NCBI GenBank assembly: GCA_023408315.1
Contig: JAEYKI010000001.1
Coordinates: 124,001-188,000, forward strand
DNA from: Bacillota bacterium
GTDB lineage: Bacteria > Bacillota > Clostridia > Christensenellales > Christensenellaceae
Length of the DNA: 64,000 nucleotides
Reading direction: 5' to 3'
Position 1 is the stretch's first letter. Each line of letters begins with the position of its first letter. Both the position numbers and the translations under genes were made by a program. A model generated the notes under the pieces. It made no database searches and was not told the origin of the DNA. It saw nothing but the letters and a program-made list of their open reading frames with translations. Shown here one piece after another: positions 42,760-51,603 of this stretch.

Positions 42760-43719
42760 CTATTTATTTACAATATTAACCGGCGTGCCATTTAAAAACT
42801 GTCTTAAATTATCAACGGCAACATCCATCAGGCGCTGCCTGCTTTCTTTGGGAGCCCAACTGATGTGCGGCGTAATAAAGCAATTTTTTGCTTTCAAAAG
42901 CGGATTATCCGCTTTAATCGGCTCGGCAGACACAACGTCCAGCCCCGCCGCATATACTTTGCCGGAGTTCAGCGCGTCGGCAAGGTCTTTTTCCACAATC
43001 AGCGGGCCGCGGCTGTTATTCAGTATAATAACGCCGTCTTTCATTTTGGCAATTGTATCTTTATTAATAATGCCTTCTGTTTCAGGCAAAAGGGGGCAAT
43101 GCAGGGAAATAACGTCCGAATTTGACAGCAGTTCATCCATATCGGCATATTTCATCACACCGCTTTCCAGATCCGGGTTTTTGTATGAATCACAGGCCAA
43201 AATATTCATGCCCATGGCTTGCGCAATCCTGGCAGCCGTCTGCCCTATCCGCCCGTAACCAATAACCCCCATTGTTTTACCCGCAAGTTCAATCAGCGGA
43301 TAATCCCAAAAACACCAGTCCGGGTTGTTTGTCCAGCCGCCCGCATGCACCGCCTCGCTGTGATGCCCCACATGATGGCATATTTCAAGCAGCAAAGCAA
43401 TCGCAAACTGGCCCACGGCAGCCGTTCCATAGGTGGGAATATTCGCAACCAGTATTCCTTTCTCCCGGGCCGCGTTTACGTCAACAATGTTATAACCGGT
43501 TGCAAGAACGCCAATAAATTTCAGATTCCCGCATGCTCCAATCGTTTCAGATGTAATGGGGGTCTTATTGGTATAAACAATTTCCGCGTCGCCAATTCTG
43601 GCTTTTATTTTATCAACCGGCGTACGGTCATAAACGGCAAGCTCTCCCAAAGCCTCAAACCCCGCCCACGACAGGTCTCCCGGATTCTCCCTGTAACCGT
43701 CCAATACTACAATTTTCAT
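42760..43719 (-). CDS. D-2-hydroxyacid dehydrogenase (hydroxypyruvate/glycerate reductase type)
   Basis: A 319-residue NAD-dependent dehydrogenase. The Rossmann motif is GVIGYGRIGQ, and the catalytic residues are Arg in LNNSRGPL, Glu in VVSAEP and His in TPHISWAP. The order and spacing resemble HprA-type glycerate dehydrogenases more than SerA. I chose ATG at 43719: GGAGG is five bases upstream, whereas the frame start at 43731 is a TTG overlapping that site. It follows the aminotransferase by 50 bases, so an aminotransferase-reductase pair may convert an amino acid to the D-hydroxy acid via the keto acid. Confidence 0.9.
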   Translation of the reverse strand: MKIVVLDGYRENPGDLSWAGFEALGELAVYDRTPVDKIKARIGDAEIVYTNKTPITSETIGACGNLKFIGVLATGYNIVDVNAAREKGILVANIPTYGTAAVGQFAIALLLEICHHVGHHSEAVHAGGWTNNPDWCFWDYPLIELAGKTMGVIGYGRIGQTAARIAQAMGMNILACDSYKNPDLESGVMKYADMDELLSNSDVISLHCPLLPETEGIINKDTIAKMKDGVIILNNSRGPLIVEKDLADALNSGKVYAAGLDVVSAEPIKADNPLLKAKNCFITPHISWAPKESRQRLMDVAVDNLRQFLNGTPVNIVNK

Positions 43720-43769
43720 TTTATCCTCCAATTACATAATCGCAGATTACCAAAAATACTACTGTAATT

Positions 43770-44936
43770 TTAAAGCGTTTTCACAAATTTTTCTATCCTT
43801 TCAACGGCAATTTCCAGATTCTCCATAGAATTAGCGGACGATAATCTCAAATAACCTTCTCCGTATTTTCCAAACGCCGTGCCGCCGCAGGCCGCCACGC
43901 CCCCTTCGTTCAGCAGCCGGTCCGCAAATTCCGCGCTTGTAAGGCCCAGCTTGCTTATATTCGGGAATACATAAAATGCGCCTTTGGGAATCACGCAGCT
44001 CATACCGGGAATCGAACTAAGCGCGTTGGCCAGATACCTGCCCCGCTCGTTAAAAGCCGCCACCATTTCATCAACGGCGTCCTGCGGCCCGGTCAGCGCT
44101 TCTATTGCCGCCATCTGCGAGAACGCAGCCGCGCACGAGTTGGAATTGACCATAAGCATCGTCATGTGCGCCGCAAGTTCCGGATGCATAATGCCGTAAC
44201 CCAGCCGCCATCCCGTCATGGCATACGTTTTTGAAAACCCGTCAAGTATAATGGTATAATCCTTCATATCCGGGAGGGAGGCAATGGAGAACGGTTCCCC
44301 GTCAAACACAATGCGGTCATAAATTTCGTCGGACAGTACAAATATGCCTTTTCCTTTAACAATTTCATATATCTTCAGGATGTCTTCTTTCGGGAAAATG
44401 CTTCCGGTGGGATTGGACGGAGTGTTCAATATAACAAGCTTTGTTTTGTTTGTTATCAGCTTTTTAAATCCCTCAATATCAATGCTGAATCCATTCTTCT
44501 CCAGCAGGGGCATGGGAACGGGTTTGCCGCCCGCAAACGTAATGCAGGATTCGTATATCGGAAACCCGGGATCGGGATAAATCACTTCATCCCCCGGATT
44601 CACCAGCATCAGCATTGTATAAAACATAATCGGCTTGCCGCCCGGAACAATCACAACGTTTTCCGCTTTGGCGTCCACTTTTTTATGTTTCCGGCAATAG
44701 GCGGCGATAGCCTCGCGGGCCTCGGGCAGCCCGGGTGTGGGCGTATAGCCGGTGTAGCCGTCTTTCATGGCTTTATACGCGGCTTCAATAATATTTTTAG
44801 GCGTCGAGAAATCAGGCTGCCCTATCTCTAAATGGATAACGCTTTTACCCTGTGCTTCAAGCTGTTTGGCCTTTGCAAGAATTGCAAAAGCAGATTCCGT
44901 TTTAAGAAGACTCATTCTTTCCGCTGCATTAAACAT
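43770..44936 (-). CDS. PLP-dependent aminotransferase, class I/II
   Basis: A 388-residue fold-type I aminotransferase of the aspartate/alanine aminotransferase group. The PLP Lys lies in DGFSKTYAMTGWRLG near 236, the PLP-contacting Asp/Tyr in YPDPGFPIYE and LSDEIYDRIVF, and the substrate Arg near the C-terminus in GYLRLS. ATG at 44936 follows GGAGG. Read from the promoter at 45050-45078. The substrate amino acid is not evident. Confidence 0.9.
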   Translation of the reverse strand: MFNAAERMSLLKTESAFAILAKAKQLEAQGKSVIHLEIGQPDFSTPKNIIEAAYKAMKDGYTGYTPTPGLPEAREAIAAYCRKHKKVDAKAENVVIVPGGKPIMFYTMLMLVNPGDEVIYPDPGFPIYESCITFAGGKPVPMPLLEKNGFSIDIEGFKKLITNKTKLVILNTPSNPTGSIFPKEDILKIYEIVKGKGIFVLSDEIYDRIVFDGEPFSIASLPDMKDYTIILDGFSKTYAMTGWRLGYGIMHPELAAHMTMLMVNSNSCAAAFSQMAAIEALTGPQDAVDEMVAAFNERGRYLANALSSIPGMSCVIPKGAFYVFPNISKLGLTSAEFADRLLNEGGVAACGGTAFGKYGEGYLRLSSANSMENLEIAVERIEKFVKTL

Positions 44937-45254
44937 AAAAATATCCTCCGATTGTACTGTGGCTTTATTTATTTTTAAAACTCTAATGAATAAGCTTTCA
45001 TCTGCAAATCATTTTCTGTTCGTTCTAAATATTTAACTTATTGTTCTTTATATTATTATACCCGGAATTGCTTGTCAATAGATTCACCTTCTTTTAACCG
45101 TGTTTTATTTTACTATTTTATAATGAATGGTATTGTATATTATAGATAAGGTTTAATATACTGTTTATTAAAAGCAGTATTGTTATTAAAAATATGTTAG
45201 ACAAAACTTAAAAAAGCGTTATAATAGTATTATTTATAAAATGGGGATTACAAA
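44937..45254. promoter_or_regulatory. divergent promoter region between aminotransferase and XRE-cupin genes
   Basis: These 318 AT-rich bases hold two good promoters and no gene. Minus strand: TTGACA (45073-45078), 17 bases, TAATAT (45050-45055). Plus strand: TAGACA (45198-45203), 16 bases, TATAAT (45220-45225). A short inverted repeat ATACTG/CAGTAT (45158-45163 with 45175-45180) between them is a candidate operator for the XRE protein. Confidence 0.7.
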
Positions 45255-45812
45255 ATGGATCCTTTAAACCCACCATTAATAGGCAAAAACATTAATTATC
45301 ACAGAAGCAGAAAAAAAATGAGTCTGGATACGCTCTCCAAACGTTCAGGCGTATCTAAATCCATGCTTTTTCAGATTGAGCAGGACAAGACAAATCCTAC
45401 TATTGTTACAGTATGGAAAATAGCCCGCGCCCTTAACATTAATGTGCAGGAGCTGATGGAGTCTTCAACAGACAATATAGAGGTTGTGCGGTTCCACGAC
45501 CTTCCGGTCATTCATTCCGCAGATAAATTATGTGAAATACGCATAGATTCCCCTGTTCACATGGCCGATTACCTGGAATTGTACCATTACACTTTGAAGC
45601 CCGAGGGAAAGCATTTCTCAAAACCGCATTGCGAAAGCGAAGAATTCCTTACCGTGATAGACGGCCAGGTGAAAGTATGCTCCGGTTCGTCCAGCGTATT
45701 GCTGAACAAAGGCGATACATGCAGGTATAAAGGAGACATTGAACATTCTGTGGAAAATGTTCATAACGATGTTTCAGAAGTATACGTGATCGTACTGTTT
45801 AATAAAGATTAA
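45255..45812 (+). CDS. XRE-family regulator with cupin sensor domain
   Basis: A 185-residue regulator. A HTH_3 domain covers about 10-65 (KMSLDTLSKRSGVSKSMLFQIEQ) and a cupin covers about 110-180 (HFSKPHCESEEFLTVIDG, then GDTCRYKGDIEHS). Such proteins sense small amino acid or polyamine metabolites. GGGGAT precedes ATG 45255. It diverges from the aminotransferase and probably controls it and itself. Confidence 0.92.
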   Translation: MDPLNPPLIGKNINYHRSRKKMSLDTLSKRSGVSKSMLFQIEQDKTNPTIVTVWKIARALNINVQELMESSTDNIEVVRFHDLPVIHSADKLCEIRIDSPVHMADYLELYHYTLKPEGKHFSKPHCESEEFLTVIDGQVKVCSGSSSVLLNKGDTCRYKGDIEHSVENVHNDVSEVYVIVLFNKD

Positions 45813-45847
45813 TTGCCCGCCCCTTTACCATGATTCATATTTGCGCG

Positions 45848-45883
45848 CAAAAACCGCAACCTTTTGAAGATTGCGGTTTTTTT
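45848..45883. terminator. bidirectional terminator
   Basis: AAAAACCGCAA pairs with TTGCGGTTTTT (45849-45859 with 45871-45881), between the XRE-cupin gene and the end of the long amino-sugar operon. Confidence 0.88.
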
Positions 45884-45917
45884 AACCTCTTTTAAATTAC
45901 CCTCTGCGCGTGGTTAT

Positions 45918-46952
45918 TTACTTTGTAACCGTTATCTTTTTAATATTGCGCGGCGTATCGGGCATACATCTTTTCGCCTCCGCCAAACCGCAGGCAAACA
46001 GTTGCGCAAACATAACAAAATGAAATGGCGCGGTGTATTTGCAAGACTTTTCCACAGCAAAAAACTTCTGCGCGTTCCCTGCGTTTTGAACGTCGTCAGA
46101 AACAACGGTCAAATACGCGCCCAGAGCGGCGTATTCGCCTATTGCGCGCAAAACATCCTGCCGGGTCTCATCGCTTGAGCAATACACAAACACAGGCGTA
46201 TTGTTGCCTACCAGTGCCAGCGGCCCGTGTTGGAAATCCGAAACGGCAAACCCCCTTGCATTTGTATAGGATGTTTCCGTCATTTTCAGGGCGGCTTCCA
46301 GCGCAACCGGGTACAGCAAACCGCGCCCAAGAACAATACAATTCTGCATAAACGTAAATTCCCTGGCGCTGCCTATGATATCTCCGGCTTTCGCAGTCTC
46401 CTTTTCTATGCCGCCGGGCAAATTGTTCAACGCCTGCAGCAATTCATTATTCCGCGCCCAATGGGCAACCACCAGGGCAAGGCAATACATCTCGGCGGTA
46501 AAGGTTTTTGTTGCCGCCACGCTTTTTTCCAGGCCCGCGGCGCAAAAAAGGCTGTATTTGGCAGCCCTGGCCACGGGCGATTCCAGGTTGTTCGTTACCG
46601 ATACCGTAAGGGCGCCGCACCTGTTGGCATCCTCCAACACCGCCAGCGCGTCTTCCGCCATGCCGGACTGGGAGATGGCAATCACCAGTGCGTCTTTATA
46701 CAATACTTTGGCCCCGTACAATGTATTTACGGAAGGCGCCGCAAGCATCACCGGTATGCCAAGCAGAATCTCCGCCAGATATTTGATATAAATGCCGCAA
46801 TGATCCGAGGTTCCCCTGGCGGCAATCACAATCTGCCTGATATCCGCTTTTTTTATATCCGCGGCCAGTTGTTCCATAACCGCTTCATTTGCTTTTTCAA
46901 TGCCCGCCAGCACCCGCGGCTGCTGCATAATCTCGTCGTACATGATGGACAT
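45918..46952 (-). CDS. tandem-SIS sugar-phosphate isomerase/deaminase (GlmS isomerase-domain type)
   Basis: A 344-residue protein equal to the isomerase half of GlmS, without the glutaminase domain. Markers are the N-terminal EIMQQPRVL, AARGTSDHCG, the ISQSGMAEDAL sugar-phosphate loop of SIS domain 1, EKSVAATKTFTAE, and the C-terminal PRNIKKITVT matching the GlmS tail. Such stand-alone proteins include glucosamine-6-phosphate deaminases (NagB-II/GlmD) and fructosamine or ketosamine deglycases. ATG at 46952 follows AAGGAG. It is the last gene of the ROK-led operon and may supply the deaminase activity that the NagB-like gene at 49877 appears to lack. Confidence 0.85.
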   Translation of the reverse strand: MSIMYDEIMQQPRVLAGIEKANEAVMEQLAADIKKADIRQIVIAARGTSDHCGIYIKYLAEILLGIPVMLAAPSVNTLYGAKVLYKDALVIAISQSGMAEDALAVLEDANRCGALTVSVTNNLESPVARAAKYSLFCAAGLEKSVAATKTFTAEMYCLALVVAHWARNNELLQALNNLPGGIEKETAKAGDIIGSAREFTFMQNCIVLGRGLLYPVALEAALKMTETSYTNARGFAVSDFQHGPLALVGNNTPVFVYCSSDETRQDVLRAIGEYAALGAYLTVVSDDVQNAGNAQKFFAVEKSCKYTAPFHFVMFAQLFACGLAEAKRCMPDTPRNIKKITVTK

Positions 46953-46971
46953 ATTTTTTCTCCTTCAATAA

Positions 46972-47811
46972 TTACAGCTTAACAATCGCATCCATGGCGT
47001 GTTTGTTTGCAAACATGGATACATAAGGGAATTCCTTGTAATTGGGCAGCATCTCAAGTGTCACATAGCCGTTGTAGCCTATGCGGCGCAAAGCCGCCAT
47101 AACCGCGGCAAAATCCACATCGCCGGCCAGCAGGTCCACAAAAGCGCCAAGCCCAGCCTGTCCGGCGCGGTAATCGCTAAAATGTATTTTTTTGATGCGC
47201 GGGCCCAGAATATCAATCCACTGGTCCGGATATCCAATATACAGAATATTGCCCACATCAAAATAAGCGCCCACAAACTCGGAGCCAATCTCGTCTATAA
47301 ACCGGCGCAGTTCAATGGGAGAAAGAAGGAACCGGTTCCACACGTTCTCAATCCCAATGCATACGCCCGCCGCCCTGGCATACGCGGCCAACCCGGACAG
47401 GCTTTCCTGCACGCGGTCGTAGGCAATGTCGTAACGCACAAACTCAGGGGTTTGGGAAAAATCGTTCCCAACCGAGCCCGGCACCACCAATACGGTATCC
47501 GCGCCCAAAGCCGACGCAACTTCCAGTTGCTTCTTGACGATATCCTCCGCGGTCCTGCGGCGCGCCGGGTCGTTTGAAGCCAGGTTATATTCCCAGAGCG
47601 ACCAAACGCCAACGCTGGGTATTTCCAGCCCGTTCTCACGCGCCAGCCTGCCAATACGCAAAACATCGGCGTCCGAGCTCTTCATATTCAGATAACCGTT
47701 CTCGCTGAGCACCGGCTCTACGCCGTCGTATCCCGCTTTGCCGCAAATACGCATGGCCTCCTCAACGTTCACATCCTGCGCAAACGAATAAAAACTGGCT
47801 CCCTGCTTCAT
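46972..47811 (-). CDS. sugar phosphate isomerase/epimerase-type TIM-barrel protein
   Basis: A 279-residue AP-endonuclease-2-like TIM barrel. Metal ligands are Glu in GIENVWN near 151, Asp in YFDVGN near 185, His in KIHFSDY near 210 and Glu in TLEML near 258. ATG at 47811 follows AAAGGAG, 20 bases after the kinase stop. One of two such proteins in this operon (the other at 55309), and clearly not its close paralogue. Confidence 0.87.
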   Translation of the reverse strand: MKQGASFYSFAQDVNVEEAMRICGKAGYDGVEPVLSENGYLNMKSSDADVLRIGRLARENGLEIPSVGVWSLWEYNLASNDPARRRTAEDIVKKQLEVASALGADTVLVVPGSVGNDFSQTPEFVRYDIAYDRVQESLSGLAAYARAAGVCIGIENVWNRFLLSPIELRRFIDEIGSEFVGAYFDVGNILYIGYPDQWIDILGPRIKKIHFSDYRAGQAGLGAFVDLLAGDVDFAAVMAALRRIGYNGYVTLEMLPNYKEFPYVSMFANKHAMDAIVKL

Positions 47812-47830
47812 TCAGAATTCTCCTTTCCCG

Positions 47831-48817
47831 TTATTGCTCCAGCTGTTGCAAAATGTTTTCTTTAACCGCAGGCGTCAAAAGGCCCTCTTCCTCAAAAGCC
47901 CAGAGCGCGGCGCCGCACACCGGTTTTACGCCCAGGGGAATCAGGCAAACGCCCGGATAAACCCTGCGCAGTTCCTCTTGCATAACGCGTATATGGGTAT
48001 CGTCTTCCGCCTTGACAAAATTGGAGCCAATCAATACCAGCTCAATCATTTTCTCTTCATCCAGCCGTAGGCTCCTGATAATGGATTTGCAATATAAAGC
48101 CATCTGCCGCCCCATTTGGGCAAGCGTTTCCCTGGCAACCTCGTCCTTTTTTGCAGCCGCTTCAAACAGCATATAGGATAAATGCTTTATTTCCAGAGAC
48201 CCTTCGCCTACCCGGCGCACCAGCTCGTCAATCAGCATGTTCCGGTCGGCAACGCCTGTCTTTTCCATCAGCATGGGCGTAAGCAGTGTTTTTTTTCCGT
48301 ATAAAAACAGCTCGTTGTGCACCAGGCGTATGATTGCGCGGCCTATGATAAAGCCGCCCGCCACGTCGTCCATAATAACGCCCTGCCCGCCAATCTGCAT
48401 GCGTTCACCGGATGCATTGATGCCCGCAAAGCTGCAGCCGGTTCCGTTGATTACATTCAGCCCCACCCCGCGGGATGTACCCGCCTTGATGCCCAGGTAT
48501 CCGTCGTTGCACACAATGCAATTGGCAAGGCCCTGCGCCTCTACAATGGCGGATAATTTTTTCTGCTGCCAGGCCGTGTCCACTCCCGCCATTCCAAATA
48601 CGCCCCGTATCACGCTCTTGGGCGCAATATTGTTTCTAGAAAAAACAGCGCTTAGCATAGCGCCTATTTCGCGCGCGCAAGCCTCATACCCGCCGGGCAA
48701 AAATTCATGGGAAGTGCAACCCCAGCGCAGCATATCAACCAGAACGCCGGCAGTATCCAGCAGAACACAGTCGGTCTTTGTGCCCCCGCCGTCCACGCCT
48801 ATGATGTACTGCTTCAT
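47831..48817 (-). CDS. BadF/BadG/BcrA-type ATPase: probable amino-sugar kinase
   Basis: A 328-residue ASKHA-fold protein. The phosphate-1 motif is GVDGGGTKTD and the catalytic-side NGTGCS lies near 125; no Fe-S Cys pair of the 2-hydroxyacyl-CoA dehydratase activators is seen. This branch includes N-acetylglucosamine kinases, which fits a deacetylase and deaminase in the same operon. Its ATG overlaps the stop of the Gfo/Idh gene (ATGA), so translation is coupled and the weak Shine-Dalgarno is explained. Confidence 0.85.
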   Translation of the reverse strand: MKQYIIGVDGGGTKTDCVLLDTAGVLVDMLRWGCTSHEFLPGGYEACAREIGAMLSAVFSRNNIAPKSVIRGVFGMAGVDTAWQQKKLSAIVEAQGLANCIVCNDGYLGIKAGTSRGVGLNVINGTGCSFAGINASGERMQIGGQGVIMDDVAGGFIIGRAIIRLVHNELFLYGKKTLLTPMLMEKTGVADRNMLIDELVRRVGEGSLEIKHLSYMLFEAAAKKDEVARETLAQMGRQMALYCKSIIRSLRLDEEKMIELVLIGSNFVKAEDDTHIRVMQEELRRVYPGVCLIPLGVKPVCGAALWAFEEEGLLTPAVKENILQQLEQ

Positions 48818-49818
48818 TCTATACTGATCACTTTCCCCGTTTCCAGAGATTCCTGTATGGCCAGAATCACCTGCAGCACATGGCGGGAATCGGCCGGGGT
48901 AATCTCCCTGGGCGGCTCGCCTTTCCGGACGCAGTCCGCAAAATACTCCAGTTCGGTCTGATACGCGTCTTTTTCCTCAATATTCAATTTTTGAGGTTGA
49001 CGCCCCTTTTGATATTTTACAATCGCGCGTTTTGCGCCCCCAACGTCTTCCAGGTTAAATCCCGCGGTCATCTGGTAATCAAGCGCCTCGCCTTCGCCCA
49101 CAATCCTGAAGCTCATGGTAAAGGGATAATTCTCCGTCATGTCAAAAACGCCTTCGGCAGTTGCGGCGCACCCGTTTGCAAACCGCAGTGTGGACATCAC
49201 ATAGTTCCAGCAGCCTGTCTCGCTGGCGCGTCCAACCGCATATACGCTATTCACTTTGCCAAACAGATACTGCAAAAAATCAATATCGTGCAGATGCAGG
49301 TCAAAAAGCCCGCCGCCGCTGTTTTTAGGGTCTTTGTGCCATTGGGTCCAGTTGGGATGCTGCGCCAAACGGTTTGCATAAACTATTTTGATATCTCCCA
49401 GCTCGCCTGCATCGTACAGTTTTTTAACCTCCTGGTATTCCGGCCAGAAGCGCAGCACCTGCGCCACCATAAAAAACACGCCTGCTTTGCGGGTGGCCTC
49501 TTCCATTTTGTCAAAGGACTCCAATGTTAAGGTGACCGGCTTTTCACAAATCACATGTTTTTTATACTGCGCCGCAAGCAATACAAACCTTTCATGCAAA
49601 AAAGTAGGCAGGCAAATGTCCACAAAATCAACTTTTTCTTTCTGCAGCATTTCTTCAGCGTCTTTATAATAAGCGCACTGGTACTCCTTTGCCGCTTCCA
49701 TGCCTTTTTCTTCGTTTACATCCGCAATGGCAACAAGCCTTATATCCTTCATATTGCGGTAAGCCGCCGCATGCGCGTTTCCAATAAATCCTGTACCTAT
49801 AACAGCCGCGTTGATCAT
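48814..49818 (-). CDS. Gfo/Idh/MocA-family sugar oxidoreductase
   Basis: A 334-residue NAD(P)-dependent oxidoreductase. The Rossmann motif is IGTGFIGNAHA, followed by CEKPVTL near 95, and the second-domain motif GGGLFDLHLHDIDFL with His and Asp near 175. It could oxidise position 3 or 6 of the imported sugar, or help cleave a glycoside by an oxidation-elimination route. ATG at 49818 has only a weak Shine-Dalgarno. It is coupled to the kinase gene. Confidence 0.9.
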   Translation of the reverse strand: MINAAVIGTGFIGNAHAAAYRNMKDIRLVAIADVNEEKGMEAAKEYQCAYYKDAEEMLQKEKVDFVDICLPTFLHERFVLLAAQYKKHVICEKPVTLTLESFDKMEEATRKAGVFFMVAQVLRFWPEYQEVKKLYDAGELGDIKIVYANRLAQHPNWTQWHKDPKNSGGGLFDLHLHDIDFLQYLFGKVNSVYAVGRASETGCWNYVMSTLRFANGCAATAEGVFDMTENYPFTMSFRIVGEGEALDYQMTAGFNLEDVGGAKRAIVKYQKGRQPQKLNIEEKDAYQTELEYFADCVRKGEPPREITPADSRHVLQVILAIQESLETGKVISIE

Positions 49819-49876
49819 ATTTCAAAACCGCAGGGGACGCAGGCCCCCTTTCTCCTTTCCTGCATGTAAAGCCAAA

Positions 49877-50830
49877 TCACTTGCATTCCACGTTCATCGG
49901 TCCGGCCAGTTCCTTTAAGTAAAAAAGCCTGCCCGGAATAGTAGGCATAAAGCTTGCGGGCACCCATATGTCCGGCCCGTAGCGAAGCGCCGCCCACAGG
50001 GACATCCCCTGCCACATCATGTCACGGTCGTAAGCGCCGTCGCAGCCGCCGATTGCGTAATCCGACTGCAGGAACAGCGCGGGGCCGATTGTATTGGCAA
50101 ACGCAGGCACCAGCGTTGTTCTGCTCTTAAAGCTGTGCAGCGCGTTCTGTTCAATGGTAAGGGGGTGCAGGTGCGCGCCCAAACGGTATGCCTGGCTTTT
50201 CCATTCGCCCACGCTTGCAAATTCAGCCGCAAAGTGCGGTTCCCAAAACGCGATATGAAAAACTCTTCCAATCCCGTATACCGTTACCAGCCTGCCGCCC
50301 GCGGCCTTTATTTTTGCAATCTTATCCGCATAGGCCGGCAGGTTTTGGCGCGTGGCAAAATTTCTTTGGGAAGCAGGAACCGTAAGTTCCTCAAGCGGCC
50401 CATAAAAAGCTTCCATCATGGCATTCTGGAAGGACCCCTTTTCAGCCGGGCCTACCGTATTTCCCTCCGCGTCGCTCCATTCGTCCATGTTAAAGCAGGA
50501 GACGTGATCGCAGGCTACATTCCATTCCTTTAAAAAATATACCACCCACTCATACATCCCCATTGGGCCAACCGGCAAAATAAAAGCCAGTTTCCGCCCT
50601 TCTTCCCTTGCCTTGCAAATCTCCTGCGCAATGGCATGCCCCATTTTTACCGCGAATATATCTGCATTTTTGCATGAAACCGGAGCAAAATCCGCGTTCC
50701 AGAAACCTTGCCGTTCCTTAATCTCTTCCGGGTCATGCGCGCAGCATGCATCCAGTTTTGCAAGATCCCATCCGGCGGGATAAAAACCTTCCATATTTGA
50801 ACCTTTGATGGTTGTGAGTAAATCCAACAT
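49877..50830 (-). CDS. NagB-like protein with altered active site
   Basis: A 317-residue protein of the glucosamine-6-phosphate isomerase/deaminase (NagB) superfamily, longer than NagB (about 266). It keeps FNMDEW, which holds the enolising Asp of NagB, and HIAFWEP, which holds the His and Glu. But where NagB has GxDGHIAFNEP, this has GRVFHIAFWEP: the Asp that opens the sugar ring is Val and the next Gly is Phe. The phosphate loop is also changed (LPVGPMGMY). It probably binds a different substrate or does a different isomerisation. ATG at 50830 follows GGAGG by eight bases. It sits 24 bases after the PIG-L deacetylase gene. Confidence 0.82.
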   Translation of the reverse strand: MLDLLTTIKGSNMEGFYPAGWDLAKLDACCAHDPEEIKERQGFWNADFAPVSCKNADIFAVKMGHAIAQEICKAREEGRKLAFILPVGPMGMYEWVVYFLKEWNVACDHVSCFNMDEWSDAEGNTVGPAEKGSFQNAMMEAFYGPLEELTVPASQRNFATRQNLPAYADKIAKIKAAGGRLVTVYGIGRVFHIAFWEPHFAAEFASVGEWKSQAYRLGAHLHPLTIEQNALHSFKSRTTLVPAFANTIGPALFLQSDYAIGGCDGAYDRDMMWQGMSLWAALRYGPDIWVPASFMPTIPGRLFYLKELAGPMNVECK

Positions 50831-50854
50831 TAATAACGCCTCCAGTGCTGAATC

Positions 50855-51583
50855 TTACGGGAGCAGGCGGCGGGTCGTAAAACGCGGCCAGCCTGCATAT
50901 TGACGAAAACCTTCTGCAAAAGCAACCCCGCATTGCAACCCGCGGTACTTTGAGCAGGTACGCACAAAATCAATAAAATCAATTTTATCGTGGTCCAGTA
51001 ACCATTTAATCTGGCTTTCATGGCAAGCCAGCGCCTTCAGTTTTATTTCGATTGTGTCCGTTATATCCACATATTCGGTGGGTATAAAATTCACCCCCGC
51101 CAGCGTATCCATATAAAACAGGGGCGCAATAAGCCCATAAGCTTCCGCCGCCTGGCTGATGCCCGGCAGCACCGCACCCTGCATATGCGGAATCGTGGCC
51201 CCAAAACTGGCGTTAAAAGCAAGCTGGCTGGCCTGCATGTGATCGCGCATGTAATCGTCCGGATTATGCGTAATAATCACGTCCGGCCGGGCATAGCGTA
51301 TCACTTCCACAACCTTGGAAATAGTATCCCGGTTGCCGCTTTCCACATGCATGTCCCCAACATCAATATTCACCGGTTCAGCCCCTATAATCCGGGCCGC
51401 TTCTTCCGCTTCCCTTGTTCGTATTTCGCGCAGTTCGGGCGGCATGATTACGGCATGGCCAAGATCGCCGTTTGCCACATGGCACATCACAACCCGGTCT
51501 CCCCGCCGCGCGTATTTTGCAAGCGTTCCCGCGCAGGCAATCTCCAAATCATCCGGATGGCATCCGATTGCGAGAATATTCAT
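50855..51583 (-). CDS. PIG-L (LmbE-like) zinc N-deacetylase
   Basis: A 242-residue protein of the PIG-L/LmbE family, which removes acetyl groups from N-acetylglucosamine-containing molecules. The zinc motif is GCHPDDLE near residue 8, and the second segment ITHNPDDYMRDHMQ near 105 supplies further ligand and catalytic residues. No signal peptide, so it acts on an imported substrate in the cytoplasm. ATG at 51583 follows AGGAAG. It lies between the permease and NagB-like genes, which suggests deacetylation is an early step of the pathway. Confidence 0.9.
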   Translation of the reverse strand: MNILAIGCHPDDLEIACAGTLAKYARRGDRVVMCHVANGDLGHAVIMPPELREIRTREAEEAARIIGAEPVNIDVGDMHVESGNRDTISKVVEVIRYARPDVIITHNPDDYMRDHMQASQLAFNASFGATIPHMQGAVLPGISQAAEAYGLIAPLFYMDTLAGVNFIPTEYVDITDTIEIKLKALACHESQIKWLLDHDKIDFIDFVRTCSKYRGLQCGVAFAEGFRQYAGWPRFTTRRLLP

Positions 51584-51603
51584 CGTTCATCGCTTCCTAT
51601 CTT

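Noticed and set aside
43755..43785. CcpA cre-like sequence TTAAAGCGTTTTCA
   Set aside because: It lies in the last codons of the aminotransferase gene and the bases just past its stop, not at a promoter, so it is probably chance.
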